Assembly: GCA_020091685.1 (NCBI GenBank)
Contig: CM034604.1
Span: 527,828 to 591,827 of the forward strand
Length of the DNA: 64,000 nt
Origin: Lutjanus erythropterus
Lineage: Eukaryota > Chordata > Actinopteri > Lutjaniformes > Lutjanidae
Direction: 5' to 3'
The translations under genes were made by a program, and so were the position numbers. The first letter of the stretch is position 1; each line of letters starts with the position of its first letter. Positions 1 through 11,892 of this stretch are shown piece by piece. The notes under the pieces are model-generated. The model ran no database searches. It was not told the origin of the DNA and saw only the letters and a list, made by a program, of their open reading frames with translations.

Positions 1-1002
1 TTTTTTTTCCTTTTTTGTTTTGGACTGAAAAATTAAGCCCACACTTCAATAGGCATGCGAGTGAGTAGATAATGACTGAATTTTCATCACTGGGTGAACT
101 ATTCCTATCCCCTTTCAGTAGGTTTTAGTAAAGGATCTAAATCCTTCCTCCAGTGCTGCAGAAAAGCGAGGCCATAGTTAAACACAGACAGTTGTAAATG
201 TGAAAATCATGGAACCAAGAGGAGCGTTTCTGTCAATTAGATTTTTTTTATTTCTTCTTTTTTTTTCCTCACAAACATCCTACACCATTACAGTACCAAA
301 TATACTTTCACCTAATGGTCCACAGGTAACATTATATTACCCTGTTTAACAGTGTGAGCTCATTGGTTTCAACATGTGCACACTAACTGCCTGCTTCATA
401 ATGAGGAACATTAATAATGAACTATAATTGCTGCATTAATAGGAAACAACAAAGCAAATGGAATACGTACTTCTGGGCTGGAAGGGTGTTTGTTTTAGAA
501 CCTCTATAAAAGCATCCAGCATTTGGCATGCAGTTTAAGTACGTGTCAAAGTCTTTGTTGGCTTCAAACACAGAAGCCAGCAGGCCAAAAGAAGGGTGGA
601 GGAAGGGAGGATGAGGAGGAAGACATGAGATGTAAGGAGGAAAAAAAATGTTGCTATGTGAAAGATGTTAAAGTATATCTTGATATGGAGAGGAGTCTTC
701 CTTGAACATAAGAAGTCCACATTTTCTACACCTAGAAGAAATAGCATAAGTTTCATGTGATCAATGGACTGCTGATGAAGATCGTCACTGAACATTTCTG
801 AGTAAAAAGTGCACAGATGTAAAAAGTGTTAACTCTGTCCAAAATATGAACAAATGCTCATGTGGTTTTAACAAGTGCTTTGCAAATAGAAACTAGAATA
901 TAGACATGAGGAAATCCTAAACCTCTGGAAAAAAAATAACAAGGTACTGAATAAGTTAGATTAATACATTCCAGATACATGATAACAGCTAAGTTCTTAC
1001 AT
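1..1002. other. Gene-free stretch
   Basis: No gene. A repeat end (GTGAGTAGATAATGACTGA near 61) is shared with 27.1 kb and 51.9 kb. The short open frames have no recognisable features. Confidence 0.6.
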
Positions 1003-1340
1003 TAGTCCATTTTCTACAGTCTGAGGCTGGGTCAAACAAGGTAGCCAAGACCTTCTTTCCGTCTTTCCTTCTAGCAAAGATCTTCAGACACCAGATGGAA
1101 TATATTATGATCCAGTGTGTTTTGGGTCTCCTCACAGTTGGACATACCAGGAGAACATCCACAGGGAGGCATCCAGGAGGTGTCCTCATCAGATGCCCGA
1201 TCAACCGCAACTGACTCCTTTAGTGTTAAAGAGCGGCAGTTCTAGTCAAACTTCTTCAGCATGTCTCTAAAGGAAACTCATTTTAGACACTTGAAACAAT
1301 GATTTTATTCATCCAATTATGACCATAGGTGAGGGCTGGT
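1003..1340 (-). mobile_element. Old Rex3 3' end fragment
   Basis: Decayed match to the Rex3 C-terminus: RLIGHLMRTPPGCLPVDVLL with CPTVRRP on the minus strand, next to sequence resembling ATGACCATAGGTGAGG from the intact copy at 60.28 kb. It is much more diverged than the 60-kb copy. Confidence 0.75.
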
Positions 1341-1401
1341 AGATCTTCACAACAGCCTGGTACAATGCCTGTATCACCAAACCTCATTCACTGTGAATTA
1401 G

Positions 1402-2692
1402 GCTTGGGTGGTATCCATTATTTCATACCTTCATACCCTCTTGACATTTTACCGGAGTATATGGTATTAGGTGGCATTTGGGTAAAACTGGTGTAAAACG
1501 TCTCAACTACACTGCACTCCACTGTACTTAATATTCACCATAACTCTGTTGCCATAGCCAGTCATTAGTCTGTCTCTGTGATGCTTGCTAAACACAGTCA
1601 TAACGAAACGTTACTCTGACCTGGGGATCTCCAACCTGCGGCTCCAGAGGCACATGCGACTCTTTAGCCAATCGCCACTGGCTCCCTGTGGCTATGCCAA
1701 AAAATGTGTGGAAATGAACAGTTTTTTTTTTTTTTTCTTTAACATTTTAATTTTTATTTAGCATTGTTGTACATCTACACTGTAAAAATGAAAAAGCTGA
1801 GAAAACCCAAACTTCAAGGCAACATACTGCAATAAATTGTTGAGTTTTGAGGCTACTCAAATCCTTAAGCTTTGAAAAAGTTTTGTGTTGAGATAAATAA
1901 CTTTTTTTCTTTGAGTTTTAGAAATTCAAAAAAGTTTGAAATACATTTTTTGAGATTCTAAAACTCAAAGATTCATTTTTTCTAAAATAGAAAAGTAAAT
2001 TATCTCAATAAAGACTATAGGTTGGAAAAACTTTTTAATGTTTATTTCAAAGTTCAAGTTAAAGTTTGGCTCAAAACTCAAAAAATCTATTACAGTACAG
2101 CCTTGAAATGTTGAGGTGTCTCATCAATTTTTTACAGTGGAAATTGATTCTAACATTTTATAACTGTAAAAACATGCAGCCTTTACACCAAAAAATATTT
2201 TGTCAGCTAAATTTTGATGGTGGCCAGTCTTCTTGAGTCTCCATAAGCTAGCTATGGATGCCAAAATTGAAAAAAATAAAGAAAAAGAAAAGAAAGAAAT
2301 AACCTCAGGGAAAAGAGATTATTTAAAAGTTGTGGCTCCAGACAGATTTTATTAATTAAGTTTGTTAGCTTACTTTAGACATTTACATCTCGACTAAATC
2401 CTAAATAATCCAAAAAAAGGGGCGAAGCCATCTATCTACTTATTAACTAGTTAGCCCTGAAACTTTATCACCAAGATGCCATGTTTGTTCTTCTTCTTGT
2501 AAGCTATATTTGTCTGCTCAAGTGTGCTGCAGCACAGAGACTGACCCCTGGTGGGTAAGCTGCACACTACAATACAGAATTTCTCCATCAATTTAACAGA
2601 CAAAGAAGCATCTGTAATTATGATAGTATTGAAAATCACACTGTCGGGATTTCTTAATACCTTGATATACCATAAATACCACCCAAGAATAG
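1402..2692. mobile_element. Terminal-repeat relic split by a family B element
   Basis: CTTGGGTGGTATCCATTATT at the left and the complement of CTTGGGTGGTATTTATGGTA at the right (about 2672-2692) form an inverted pair; the family B copy sits between them. Confidence 0.5.
1620..2360 (-). mobile_element. hAT-like element, family B copy 1 (one end lost)
   Basis: Contains the GGATCTCCAACCTGCGGCTC end and, at the far side, TGTGGCTCCAGACAG, which matches the other copies in reverse. It contains the inner inverted-repeat unit (about 1778-2145). Confidence 0.7.
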
Positions 2693-4152
2693 AGTGAATG
2701 GGGATGTAAGTGGAGAAGTCAGGAAGTGGGACACTCCACGTAGCCACACAAACCTGCAAATTGATTTGCTTGTAATTCTAATAATTCCAACAGAACTGAA
2801 ACAGTGCTGTCAAACCTACAGTCAGATGAAATGACACCTAGTGTCACTGTTGCATATGCTTCCTGTGCGATACCAGTACCAATTAACCTGACATGCCAGA
2901 TGGTCTGTTACACAGTCATCTGGGAAGTCATCCTAAAAAGGACTGTAAAACAGGGCAGGCACTTTCAAACAACACTTGGCAGGTTATTGGATGAACCATC
3001 TGTGTATCACGTCTAACATGGGCTAACTTCAACCAATCAGATCAACCAGTGAAGCCAGTTGGAAAATCAAAGTCTTGCCAAAGCTGTTCAGGAGAAGAGT
3101 GAAAACAACTTTTCCATGGAGAAAAGCCTTCAGTGTTTTGTTCTTCTCTCAGTGAACAAATACTCTCCAATTCTGAGCCACCATTGTTTGTTTGAGATGA
3201 GTCACTTCCATGAACAATTTTCACTGTTGTTACACCTGAAACCATGCCCAGAGCTGCCGGTGGTCCCTCCTAAGACACTGACTGGCTGCACCACTTAAGT
3301 ATGGACATAAATGGCTAACTTATAGCCTGGCAAGATGGATTCTCACATAATCTTGTGATCTCGCAAATCCAATTGCCTTGCAAGATAAAGTACCAATACT
3401 AGGACCCTTAAAGAGATACTGATAACAGAGGAATATGTTTGATACTTTTTAAAAATTTTTATTTCATATCCATCATAAAATAATCCTGCCACATTTTGTG
3501 TGTGTCTTTCTATCAGATACCACAGGGGTGTAATGTAGCCATACTTTTCATCGCTTGGGGGGAATCTCAATACTGCCAACTCTTCATACAGCACTATTTG
3601 AATTGTTCCTCCCTACTGGGCCGGTCATGTGTCGCATCAAATCAAAGCAATGCTAGCAGTGATTGGCTGCAAGCAAAACCATACAAGTAGTCATTATCTT
3701 CTCGATCAAGTCATTTTTGTTCATAATGAATAAAAAAGGAGCACAGTGACTGTGGGACAGTTGTTTTGTAAGCTGGTTGGGTGACCCTAAAACCCGGGTT
3801 GAACCTCATCTAACTGAACCCGTGCCTGTTTCCATCTGCCTGTTTCCATTTTCTTCTCCTTTACAAACGGTCTTGTGTTTGGACTTAAATGTCATAATCG
3901 TTTGGTTTAGCCTCTTAATGCACTTTAAGCCATTTTCCGACATAGTACATTGACACACATGCTCATACACACACTCACACACATACATACACACACAGGC
4001 CTTATACAACAGATGTTGTACTGTGTACTAACAAACAGCATGTGTTTCATTAAGGCTGTATGACCAGTAACCGTCAGCTGGACAGCCTTAAGGTGCAGGT
4101 GATGAGGACTGACTGATTCAGCTTGTCAACGAACGGAAAGAACAAAAATGAT
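2693..4152. other. Gene-free stretch
   Basis: Open frames are short and none resembles a known protein. A CA/AC-rich patch lies near 3955-3997. Nothing else seen. Confidence 0.6.
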
Positions 4153-4740
4153 CAGTGGTGGAGAGAGTACTGAAAATCTGTACTCAAGTACAAGTTCTGT
4201 TACATTGCTGAAACTTTACTCATTTGCAAGTAAAAGTAAGTAGTAAAGGTATAAAGTGTTCATCTCAAAAAGTACTCAGAGTATTAGTTACTTCGACTAT
4301 CAACTATCGTTGATGTTTGATGCATTATGACTAGGGGGTTGCAAATTTTGTGTATTTTCTTTAATCAATAGCTGTAATTGCAAACAATTGATTAATCATT
4401 AATACATTTTTAAGATAAAAAACACATTTTTTTCTCTTTTTTTTTGGTCATCTTTTTAAATTCTAAATGATGATTAATCATTAACATCCTGCTACAAATG
4501 TGCAGCTGCATTATTTTGTCTTGTTTCTCGTTTGTATTTCCTGGTTTTCATTGGCTCATTTGTGATCAGATTACTTGATTGGCCACAAAAATGCAGATGA
4601 AAGGTTTGCATATTACTTTAAATTGTACTCAGTACTCAGCTATGATTTCAAAAGTAACAAAGTGTAAAAAATATTTAAGTACAAGTAAAAACTTGAAAAT
4701 CTACTCATAAAAGTACAAATACCCTCAAAAATGTTTTTAA
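4153..4740 (-). mobile_element. hAT-like element, family A copy 1
   Basis: Starts CAGTGGTGGAGAGAGTACTG, which is the reverse complement of the right end of the copies at 11.9 and 46.7 kb. It includes the AT-rich inner segment. The other end is missing. Confidence 0.7.
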
Positions 4741-5868
4741 GAGGTCAAATTAGTGTTGTTATGGTAAGCTGGGCGCCCTGCCAAATACACTATAGGGGAA
4801 ACACCGATTAACTATTCTATTCATTCTGGATTGTGTCCAATGTTTGGTGCAGAGTGTTGAGGTCAGGGTGGAGGATGGGCATTTTCAGACAGTAACTATG
4901 ATTTCTTCTAAGTGTTTTAGTGGCCTAACCATTTCAATTATAATAATCATTAAAAAAAAATAAGAACAAGAATACATTGAAATTAAAAAAAATAATAAAA
5001 CAATTGAAAAAGCCATGTGACAGTGTGCACACAGTGTTACTGTTCATGTTGTCATACAAGTGATATGTTGTGGTGCAAGGCGTGTTTCCTATGGTATTGA
5101 TAATTGTTTAATTAATAAATAGTAAAAATCAGTGTACCCTAATTTTATGAGTAAGATTTTTATATTTTTTTTCTCTAGTGGAGTTCCAAAAATAAATATT
5201 TTGGAACAAAGATAACTACATTATCATTTCTTTTCCGAGTTTAGTGACCTCAAAGAAATCCCATGGCTGAACTTGGCCTATAAAGCTATTCCTCCCTCAC
5301 AGTGTGCATCCTGGTTTAGTACCAGGAGCAGTCCCAGAGCTGACTGCATAATGAGCTGCTCAACACACATAGATTGCAACTCTATTAAAACTGGAGCCCA
5401 CATTTGCGCAACAGTGTTTTCGCAATAAATCTGACCCCACAAGATCAGAATTCATAGGAAAAAGAACACAGAGCAAAGCTAATCTTACATGTCTTTTAAA
5501 TGGGGATTTAAATGGTCTATTAGATGGGTTTACATTCCTGTTGTGATTACACAGAGACTTGTGAATGTCATTTTGTGATCATGTCTGAGGCTTATTCATT
5601 GGGAATGCATGAGAGGCAGGCTAGGAACATGGATGGATGGACGAGGAGACAGAGTGAGAGATGGAGAGCTTTGGGATGGTAAGAGAATCTGGAGGCTGGA
5701 AGGCCTCACACTACAGGAGTTTCAGGCCGATTTACTTCAGATTCAACTCTCCTGACAATCTGAGAAGAAATCTGGGCTGCACCTTGGTTGGTACTGACGT
5801 ACACATTGTTTACATTGCATTGCACGTGAGATCATACATAAACACATTTCGCATGAAATCACACGATA
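4741..5868. other. Gene-free stretch before the Tc1 element
   Basis: AT-rich; GCTGGGCGCCCTGCCA near 4770 resembles a common fish repeat end. No gene. Confidence 0.55.
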
Positions 5869-7473
5869 CAGTATCTCACAAAAGTGAGTACACCCCTCAC
5901 ATTTCTGCAAATATTTAATTATATCTTTTCATGGGACAACACTGAAGAAATGACACTTTGATACAATGTAAAGTAGTCAGTGTACAGCTTGTATAACTGT
6001 AAATTTACTGTTCCCTCAAAATAACTCAACACATAGCCATTAATGTCTAAACCGCTGGCAACAAAAGTGAGTACACCCCTAGGTGAAAATGTCCAAATTG
6101 GGCCCAAAGTGTCAATATTTTGTGTGGCCACCATTATTTTCCAGCACTGCCTTAATCCTCTTGGGCATGGAGTTCACCAGAGCTTCACAGGTTGCCACTG
6201 GAATCCTCTTCCACTCCTCCATGATGACATGACAGAGCTGGTGGATGAGAGACCTTGCGCTCCTCCACCTTCCATTTGAGGATGCCCCACAGGTGCTCAA
6301 TAGGGTTTAGGTCTAGAGACATGCTTGGCCAGTCCATCACCTTTAAACCTCAGCTTCTTTAGCAAGGCAGTGGTCATCTTGGAGGTGTGCTTGGGGTCGT
6401 TATCATGTTGGAATACTGCCCTGCAGCCCAGTTTCCGAAGGGAGGTGATCATACTCAGCTTCAGTATGTCACAGTACATGTTGGCATTCATGGTTCCCTC
6501 AATGAACTGTAGTTACCCAGTGCCGGCAGCACTCATGCAGCCCCAGACCATTACACTCCCACCACCATGCATGACTTTAGGCAAGACACACTTGTCTTTG
6601 TACTCCTCACCTGGTTGCCGCAACACACGCTTGACACCATCTGAACCAAATAAGTTTATCTTGGTCTCATCAGACCACAGGACATAGTTCCAGTAATCCA
6701 TGTCTGTAGTCTGCTTGTCTTTAGCAAACTGTTTGTGGGCTTTCATGTGCATCATCTTTAGAAGAGGCATCCTTCTGGGACGACAGCCATGCAGACCAAT
6801 ATGATGCAGTGTGCGCCCCCCCCCCCCCCCCCCAACCTCTGCAGCAATGCTGGCAGCACTCATACGTCTGTTTTCCAAAGACAACCAGATATGACGCTGA
6901 GCACGTGCATTCAACTTCTTTGGCTGACCATGGTGAGGCCTGTTCTGAGTGGAACCTGTCCTGTTAAACCGCTGTATGGTCTTGGCCACCGTGCTGCAGC
7001 TCAGTTTCAGGGTGTTACCAATCTTCTTATAGCCTAGGTCATCTTTATGTAGAGCAACAATTCTTTTTTTCAGATCCTCAGAGAGTTCTTTGCCATGAGG
7101 TGCCATGTTGAACTTCCAGTGACCAGTATGAGAGAGTGTGAGAGCGATAACACCAAATTTAACACACCTGCTCCCCATTCACTCCCGAGACCTTGTAACA
7201 CTAACGAGTCACATGACACCGGGGAGGGAAAATGGCTAATTGGGCCCAATTTGGACATTTTCACCTAGGGGTGTACTCACTTTTGTTGCCAGCAGTTTAG
7301 ACATTAATGGCTGTGTGTTGAGTTATTTTGAGGGGACAGTAAATTTACAGTTATACAAGCTGTACACTAACTACATTGTATCAAAGTGCCATTTCTTCAG
7401 TGTTGTCCCATGAAAAGATATAATTAAATATTTGCAGAAATGTGAGGGGTGTACTCACTTTTATGAGATACTG
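5869..7473 (-). mobile_element. Tc1/mariner element, near full length
   Basis: A 1605-bp element starting CAGTATCTC, flanked by TA on both sides (5867-5868 and 7474-7475). The terminal inverted repeats are about 235 bp (5869-6105 and 7237-7473). Each holds two direct repeats of ACAAAAGTGAGTACACCCCT (left copies at 5878-5897 and 6061-6080), the IR/DR arrangement of fish Tc1 families. The ends are still highly similar, so insertion is relatively recent. It contains one transposase gene on the minus strand. Confidence 0.95.
6112..7106 (-). pseudogene. Tc1 transposase, frame-disrupted
   Basis: Starts MAPHGKELSEDLKKRIVALH at 7106 with the paired helix-turn-helix DNA-binding region, then DYWNYVLWSDETK (first catalytic Asp), HGGGSVMVWGCMSAAGTG, FQHDNDPKHTSK (second Asp) and, in the last part, the region expected to hold the NPIEHLWG block with the third acidic residue. 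The frame is lost after AAGTG (about 6513) and again near 6300, and an 18-base C run (6816-6833) has expanded a Gly stretch. It is read as a recently dead gene. Confidence 0.9.
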
Positions 7474-7779
7474 TATGTATGAGATCATGTGAGATCAGGC
7501 ATGATAATCTTGATCATGTCAGTATCCTGCAGTGTGAGCCTAGCTTACTCAGAGATGAGAGATGGACAAAAAGCAGGCGAGAAGAAGACACATGACAGGA
7601 GGATAGAACAGAGAACATACACAGTATACTTTGGCTACTGTGTAAATTAAAGCCTCTGTGTTCTTCACATTGGAAATGCCCCTGAGGAATCAGCTAGTGT
7701 ACCATCTTTGTATATTTTATATTAGAGATATGTGGATTGCAGGTATATACAGGTCCAGTCATAAAAAATAACATTGTGA

Positions 7780-8030
7780 TTGTGTCAATGATGGGAAAGG
7801 AAGATAGATCCAGTAATTTAATAACTGGAGGGAGACTATGTGGCAAAAAAGAGGAGAGACCCATGGTGGACAGATTAAATTGTATGTCTCATCTGGTTTG
7901 GGAACACCTTGGCATCCCCTGGAAGGAACAGGAAAATGTTACTGGGGACAGGGAGGTCTGGACTACCTTGCTTAGCCTGCTGCCACCATGACCTGGATCC
8001 AAATAATCACTGGAAAATTAGTGGATGGTC
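7780..8030 (+). mobile_element. Old RTE-type LINE 3' end fragment
   Basis: The plus strand encodes SHLVWEHLGIPWKEQENVTG then DREVWTTLLSLLPP, the C-terminus of Rex3-like ORF2, followed by the decayed tail ATGACCTGGATCC. Everything upstream is missing. Confidence 0.75.
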
Positions 8031-9654
8031 TTATATTGTATTTTTAATTCAACTTAAACTTATATTTTATTATATTTATTGATGTTGGATTGCAAATGTT
8101 AAGATTTTTAAGTATATAAAAATAATACAATCTGATTTGCAATGAAACTTGCTTAAAATTGGGATGGACACACACGTATGTCCCCAGTCTTGAATATGAT
8201 TGAGTAATGTTAGCTGTCGTTAGCACAGTTGATGGTGGTCGCTTATGAGCCAATAAGGCAATGTTCAATGTCCTACATGCACAACTGCACACAAAGTGGT
8301 CATTGTATGGCCTCTGCATATTAAAATGGTACATGCTGTGACTATTGTGGTTGTGTGTTTGTCAGACATGAAGAAATGCAACCTTTCAGGAGGTGAATGT
8401 GATAAGGAGCTTAGGCTGACCCCAGGTAAACAGTCCCCATTCATTGTAATACACACTGACATGTAGACACTGTGAGCCTATAAGAAACATTCTCAAACAA
8501 GACGTCACGTTTGACAAAGGATTACACTGCTCAACCTGCATTTGACCCATTTATTCCAGACTGGTTGCCACTGGTTAATTGAGACCTGGGTCTATAACTG
8601 TAGAACTATGCACTGCACATCTCTGCTAAACTAGGATTAAAACAATAAAATCAGTGCATGCATTAGTTTTCAATCCAGCCTGTCTAACATGGAACATGGG
8701 GAGGAAGGAATAAAAAAGATTTTGATGTAGTTCATCTGCTGAAGATACAAAGTATAATGTCTTTAGTTTAACAGTACATGACTTACCTCAGCATGAATCA
8801 TGCACACTCCTGATTGGATCTACACTTTCCTACCTGTAGAATACATGACAGATTTATGATGAAACAACATAACTCTAGGTCTCCTAGCTTTTTCAACCAC
8901 TTCACATGGTCTTCATCAGCAAATGAAGTTTGCAGAGTTGTGTCATGGTGATGAATCTGTTGACATGAGAGCTCAGTAACTGTTTTTGTTGTTGTTGTTG
9001 TTGTTGTTGTTGTTATTGTTTACTTGTTTTTTTTTAATATTTCATCATTTAAAGTATCACAGATTTTGTTTTCTGTAGTTAATGTGGTTTTGTGGCTTGT
9101 CCTTTTCAAGGTTTCCATGGTGGAGATCTATATTGTATGTGTTTTTGCTGTTCTGTGACATCTATTGCACACAGTGGCAGAACTACCATACATGCAGGTA
9201 ATGCAGCTGCATTAGGGCTTGTTTGACACTACTATTTCAAAACCTTGTCAGCAGATCTTTGATTATTTCAAAAAAGCCAGTCTGTTAATTCAGAGTAACT
9301 TAATTGAGTCAACACACTTTTTTCATTTTGTCACAAACTCACTTTGTGTGTAGGTTGATTATTATTATTGTTGTTATTATGATTATGAGTTTTTTGTTTA
9401 TAAGTGAATGCCTACATGCAAATGTGAATAATGTTGTCAATGTGAAGGTGTGCCGTCACAGATTATGCTTTCATCTGTTTTGGTGTTCCAACACCAGATT
9501 TTGTCATGTAGGTGACTCTATCACTGTCTTGGCCTTTCTATTAAGTCTGTTTTCCTAGTCTTTTAATTTCGCTTTTCGCTGTTGCTGGTAATTTTAAAGC
9601 TGCATGCTTTCAGTTCTTTCATTTACTACTGACATTGTATTATATTGTGTATGA
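8031..9654. other. Gene-free stretch
   Basis: Nothing recognised apart from the (TTG)n tract. Confidence 0.6.
8985..9019 (+). repeat. (TTG)n microsatellite
   Basis: About eleven TTG units with one variant. Confidence 0.9.
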
Positions 9655-9945
9655 TTATGGTGGGCAGGGCCCAGTTTGACAATGTTGCATTGGCACTGAC
9701 TCACTATGCCGCTGATTGCTCACCTGTCCATCCTGGGAGGAGGGTCCATCTTCTGTGGCTCTCCCTGAGGTTTCTTCCTTTTTTTCCCCTGTTAAAAGTT
9801 TTTTTTTTTTTTTTTTTTCAGGGAGTTTTCTTACTCTTTCAAGGGTCTATGAGACAGGGGATGTCACACACTGTACAGACTGTAAAGCCCCCTGAGACTA
9901 ATTGTGATATATGATGTTGAGCTATACAAATAACATTTGATTGAT
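9655..9945 (+). mobile_element. 3' end of a fish non-LTR retroposon or SINE
   Basis: Recognised by a typical teleost tail: CATCCTGGGAGGAGGG, TCCCTGAGGTTTCTTCC, a T run, then TAAAGCCCCCTGAGAC and GAGCTATACAAATAACATTTG. The family was not resolved. Confidence 0.6.
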
Positions 9946-10435
9946 GGACTTATTTTCTAAATTTATATATGCATGTAAAGTAGAGAGGGTCACATAGAGT
10001 TGCCAGGTGCTGGTATGCATTTAAACTATAATCTCATCTGTCAGACATGACAAAGGTTTTTCACTGTTTATAAAACAGATCAAAGTGATAGCTGGCAAAT
10101 AACATTCAGGAATCAGACCAGGAACTATTATAACTTCCAAGAGTAAACCAAGTATGTACTCCAGCCTACATGTTATATCCAACACAATATTCTCAATTCC
10201 ATCACACTCCTCTCTGGAGTCGGTGAATGGCTTTTTTGGAGACATAGTGAAGTAGAGCAGAGGCAGAAGCAGGTTCTTCATAGAACTGAGGTGAAGCAGT
10301 TTCATCACTAAATCACTTTTTCTTTTAAAGGAAAACTCTGTCAAAATCTGTCTCAGATGGATTTCTGCCTCTACTCAGCTTACTGTGTGACATCAAAGGC
10401 ATGTAGCCTTTCTTTGCTGCCAGCTGGTCTGAACA

Positions 10436-10575
10436 TGACGTCACTATTCAAAGAGCTGGTTGAATGGCCATTTTTAGAAAGTTCACGCACAAAAACACTC
10501 TATACATTTTTGCCAAGTAAGCCATAGTTCCACCCTAGCTCTGTGGTGTGTGGTTATAAGTCAGTCAGTGACGTC
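10436..10575 (+). promoter_or_regulatory. Possible orphan promoter: CRE, TATA and second CRE-like site
   Basis: TGACGTCA (10436-10443) is a perfect CRE palindrome. TTATAAG lies near 10554 and TGACGTC near 10569. No gene was recognised downstream, so this is a motif cluster and nothing more. Confidence 0.2.
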
Positions 10576-10834
10576 TTTGGATGTCTGAGAGCAGCAAACC
10601 AGCTGCAGCACAACAGCTGCCACCCTCACTGTTCATTTAGTGAACAGTGTCTCGCCCCGTAAAATAACATGGCCTTGGAAACATTTAGTCTCACTCCTGT
10701 GACTTGTTTGAACTTTTTTTTGTACTAATGCAACTACACAGTTTGGGTTTCCAGTATTCTCTACAGTTACGTTCTGAACAGAGAAAACTGTCTGTGAACA
10801 TAATCAACACAGAAGTTACATTTTCCACTCCAAC

Positions 10835-10837
<3 letters not shown>

Positions 10838-10884
<47 letters not shown>
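10838..10884. repeat. (AT)n microsatellite
   Basis: About 23 uninterrupted AT units. Confidence 0.95.
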
Positions 10885-10888
<4 letters not shown>

Positions 10889-11060
10889 ACACACAGAGAG
10901 CCATTTTTCGTTTTAATCTCATATTTGAATCTGCAATAGAGAAAGATGATTTTTTTTCCTGTACTGCTTCCACATCAACAGAGGAAGGATTTGAGGACAA
11001 GTTCAATGGCAGTTAAACATTGAAAGTGATGGTTAAATTATGATACTCAATGACTAGCTT

Positions 11061-11892
11061 GACTGGTGAGGTAACTTTAAAAATACTTAAATAAATAATA
11101 CAAGTAAGTACTTGTATTACAAATAAGTAATACAAGCACTTAATAAAAAAGTACTTGTACTGTTATGAGCTGATTTACTCCTACTTAAGTAAGCATTACA
11201 CTATGTAATCAGTTACTTTTAAACTTGTGGTTGAGTACTGAGTACAATTTGAATTAATATCCAAATCTCTTGTTTATATTTTAGTAGCCAATCAGGTGAT
11301 CTGATCAAAAACAAGCCGATGAAAACAAAGACATACAACAACAAAACAAAAAGCTGTGCCAGCACACATTTGGAGTAAGGATGTTAATGATTAATCATTA
11401 ATTGATTCATTGCTGTTAAAAAATCAACCAATTGAAAATATATTCATGGATATTTATATTATATTTTGACATTGTTTTGGCTGGCAGAGCAATTTGTTGA
11501 AAAATAAAAATTAACCTTGAACTTAAAATGAGGAGGAAATAATTACCCCCCAAAAATTTAAAATTAAAAATGAGGGGAAAAAATGTGCTTTGTATCTTAC
11601 AAATTATTAATGATTAATCAGTTATTAGCATTTTCAACTAGTGGTTCAGGAAAATGCACAACATTTTGCAAATCTAGTTTGGACATGACAATGACATCAA
11701 CAGTTAAAGTATCTAACACTCTGAGTAGTAGTAGTAGTAGTATAGTATTAGTAGTAGTAGTAGACAAATACACTGTACTTCTACTTAAATATATTTCTAA
11801 CACCAGTGCTTTTACTTGTAATTGAGTAATATTTTAGCCATGTAACCGTACTTGTACTTGAGTACAGATTTTCAGTACTCTTTCCACCACTG
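11061..11892 (+). mobile_element. hAT-like element, family A copy 2
   Basis: Right end TTTCAGTACTCTTTCCACCA then CTG at 11892. Interior landmarks are TTGAGTACTGAGTACAATTT and GCCAATCAGGTGATCTGATC. An (AGT)n tract lies at about 11723-11763. Confidence 0.75.

Larger units (their letters stand above)
9946..11060. other. Gene-free stretch with an unidentified open frame
   Basis: A 107-residue minus-strand frame (10021-10344, rich in Leu/Ile/Pro) has no recognised motif, splice context or start context. The CRE/TATA cluster and the (AT)n tract also lie here. Confidence 0.5.

Noticed and set aside
4760-4800. Possible GC-rich regulatory box (GGGCGCCCTG)
   Set aside because: More likely the end of a common fish repeat.
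10021-10344. 107-residue hydrophobic minus-strand frame
   Set aside because: No recognised motif, promoter or splice signal; fits chance in AT-rich DNA.
11370-11640. AT-rich palindromes (ATTAATCATTAATTG) as origin-like or hairpin structures
   Set aside because: Part of the repeated inner block of family A elements; not a unique structure.
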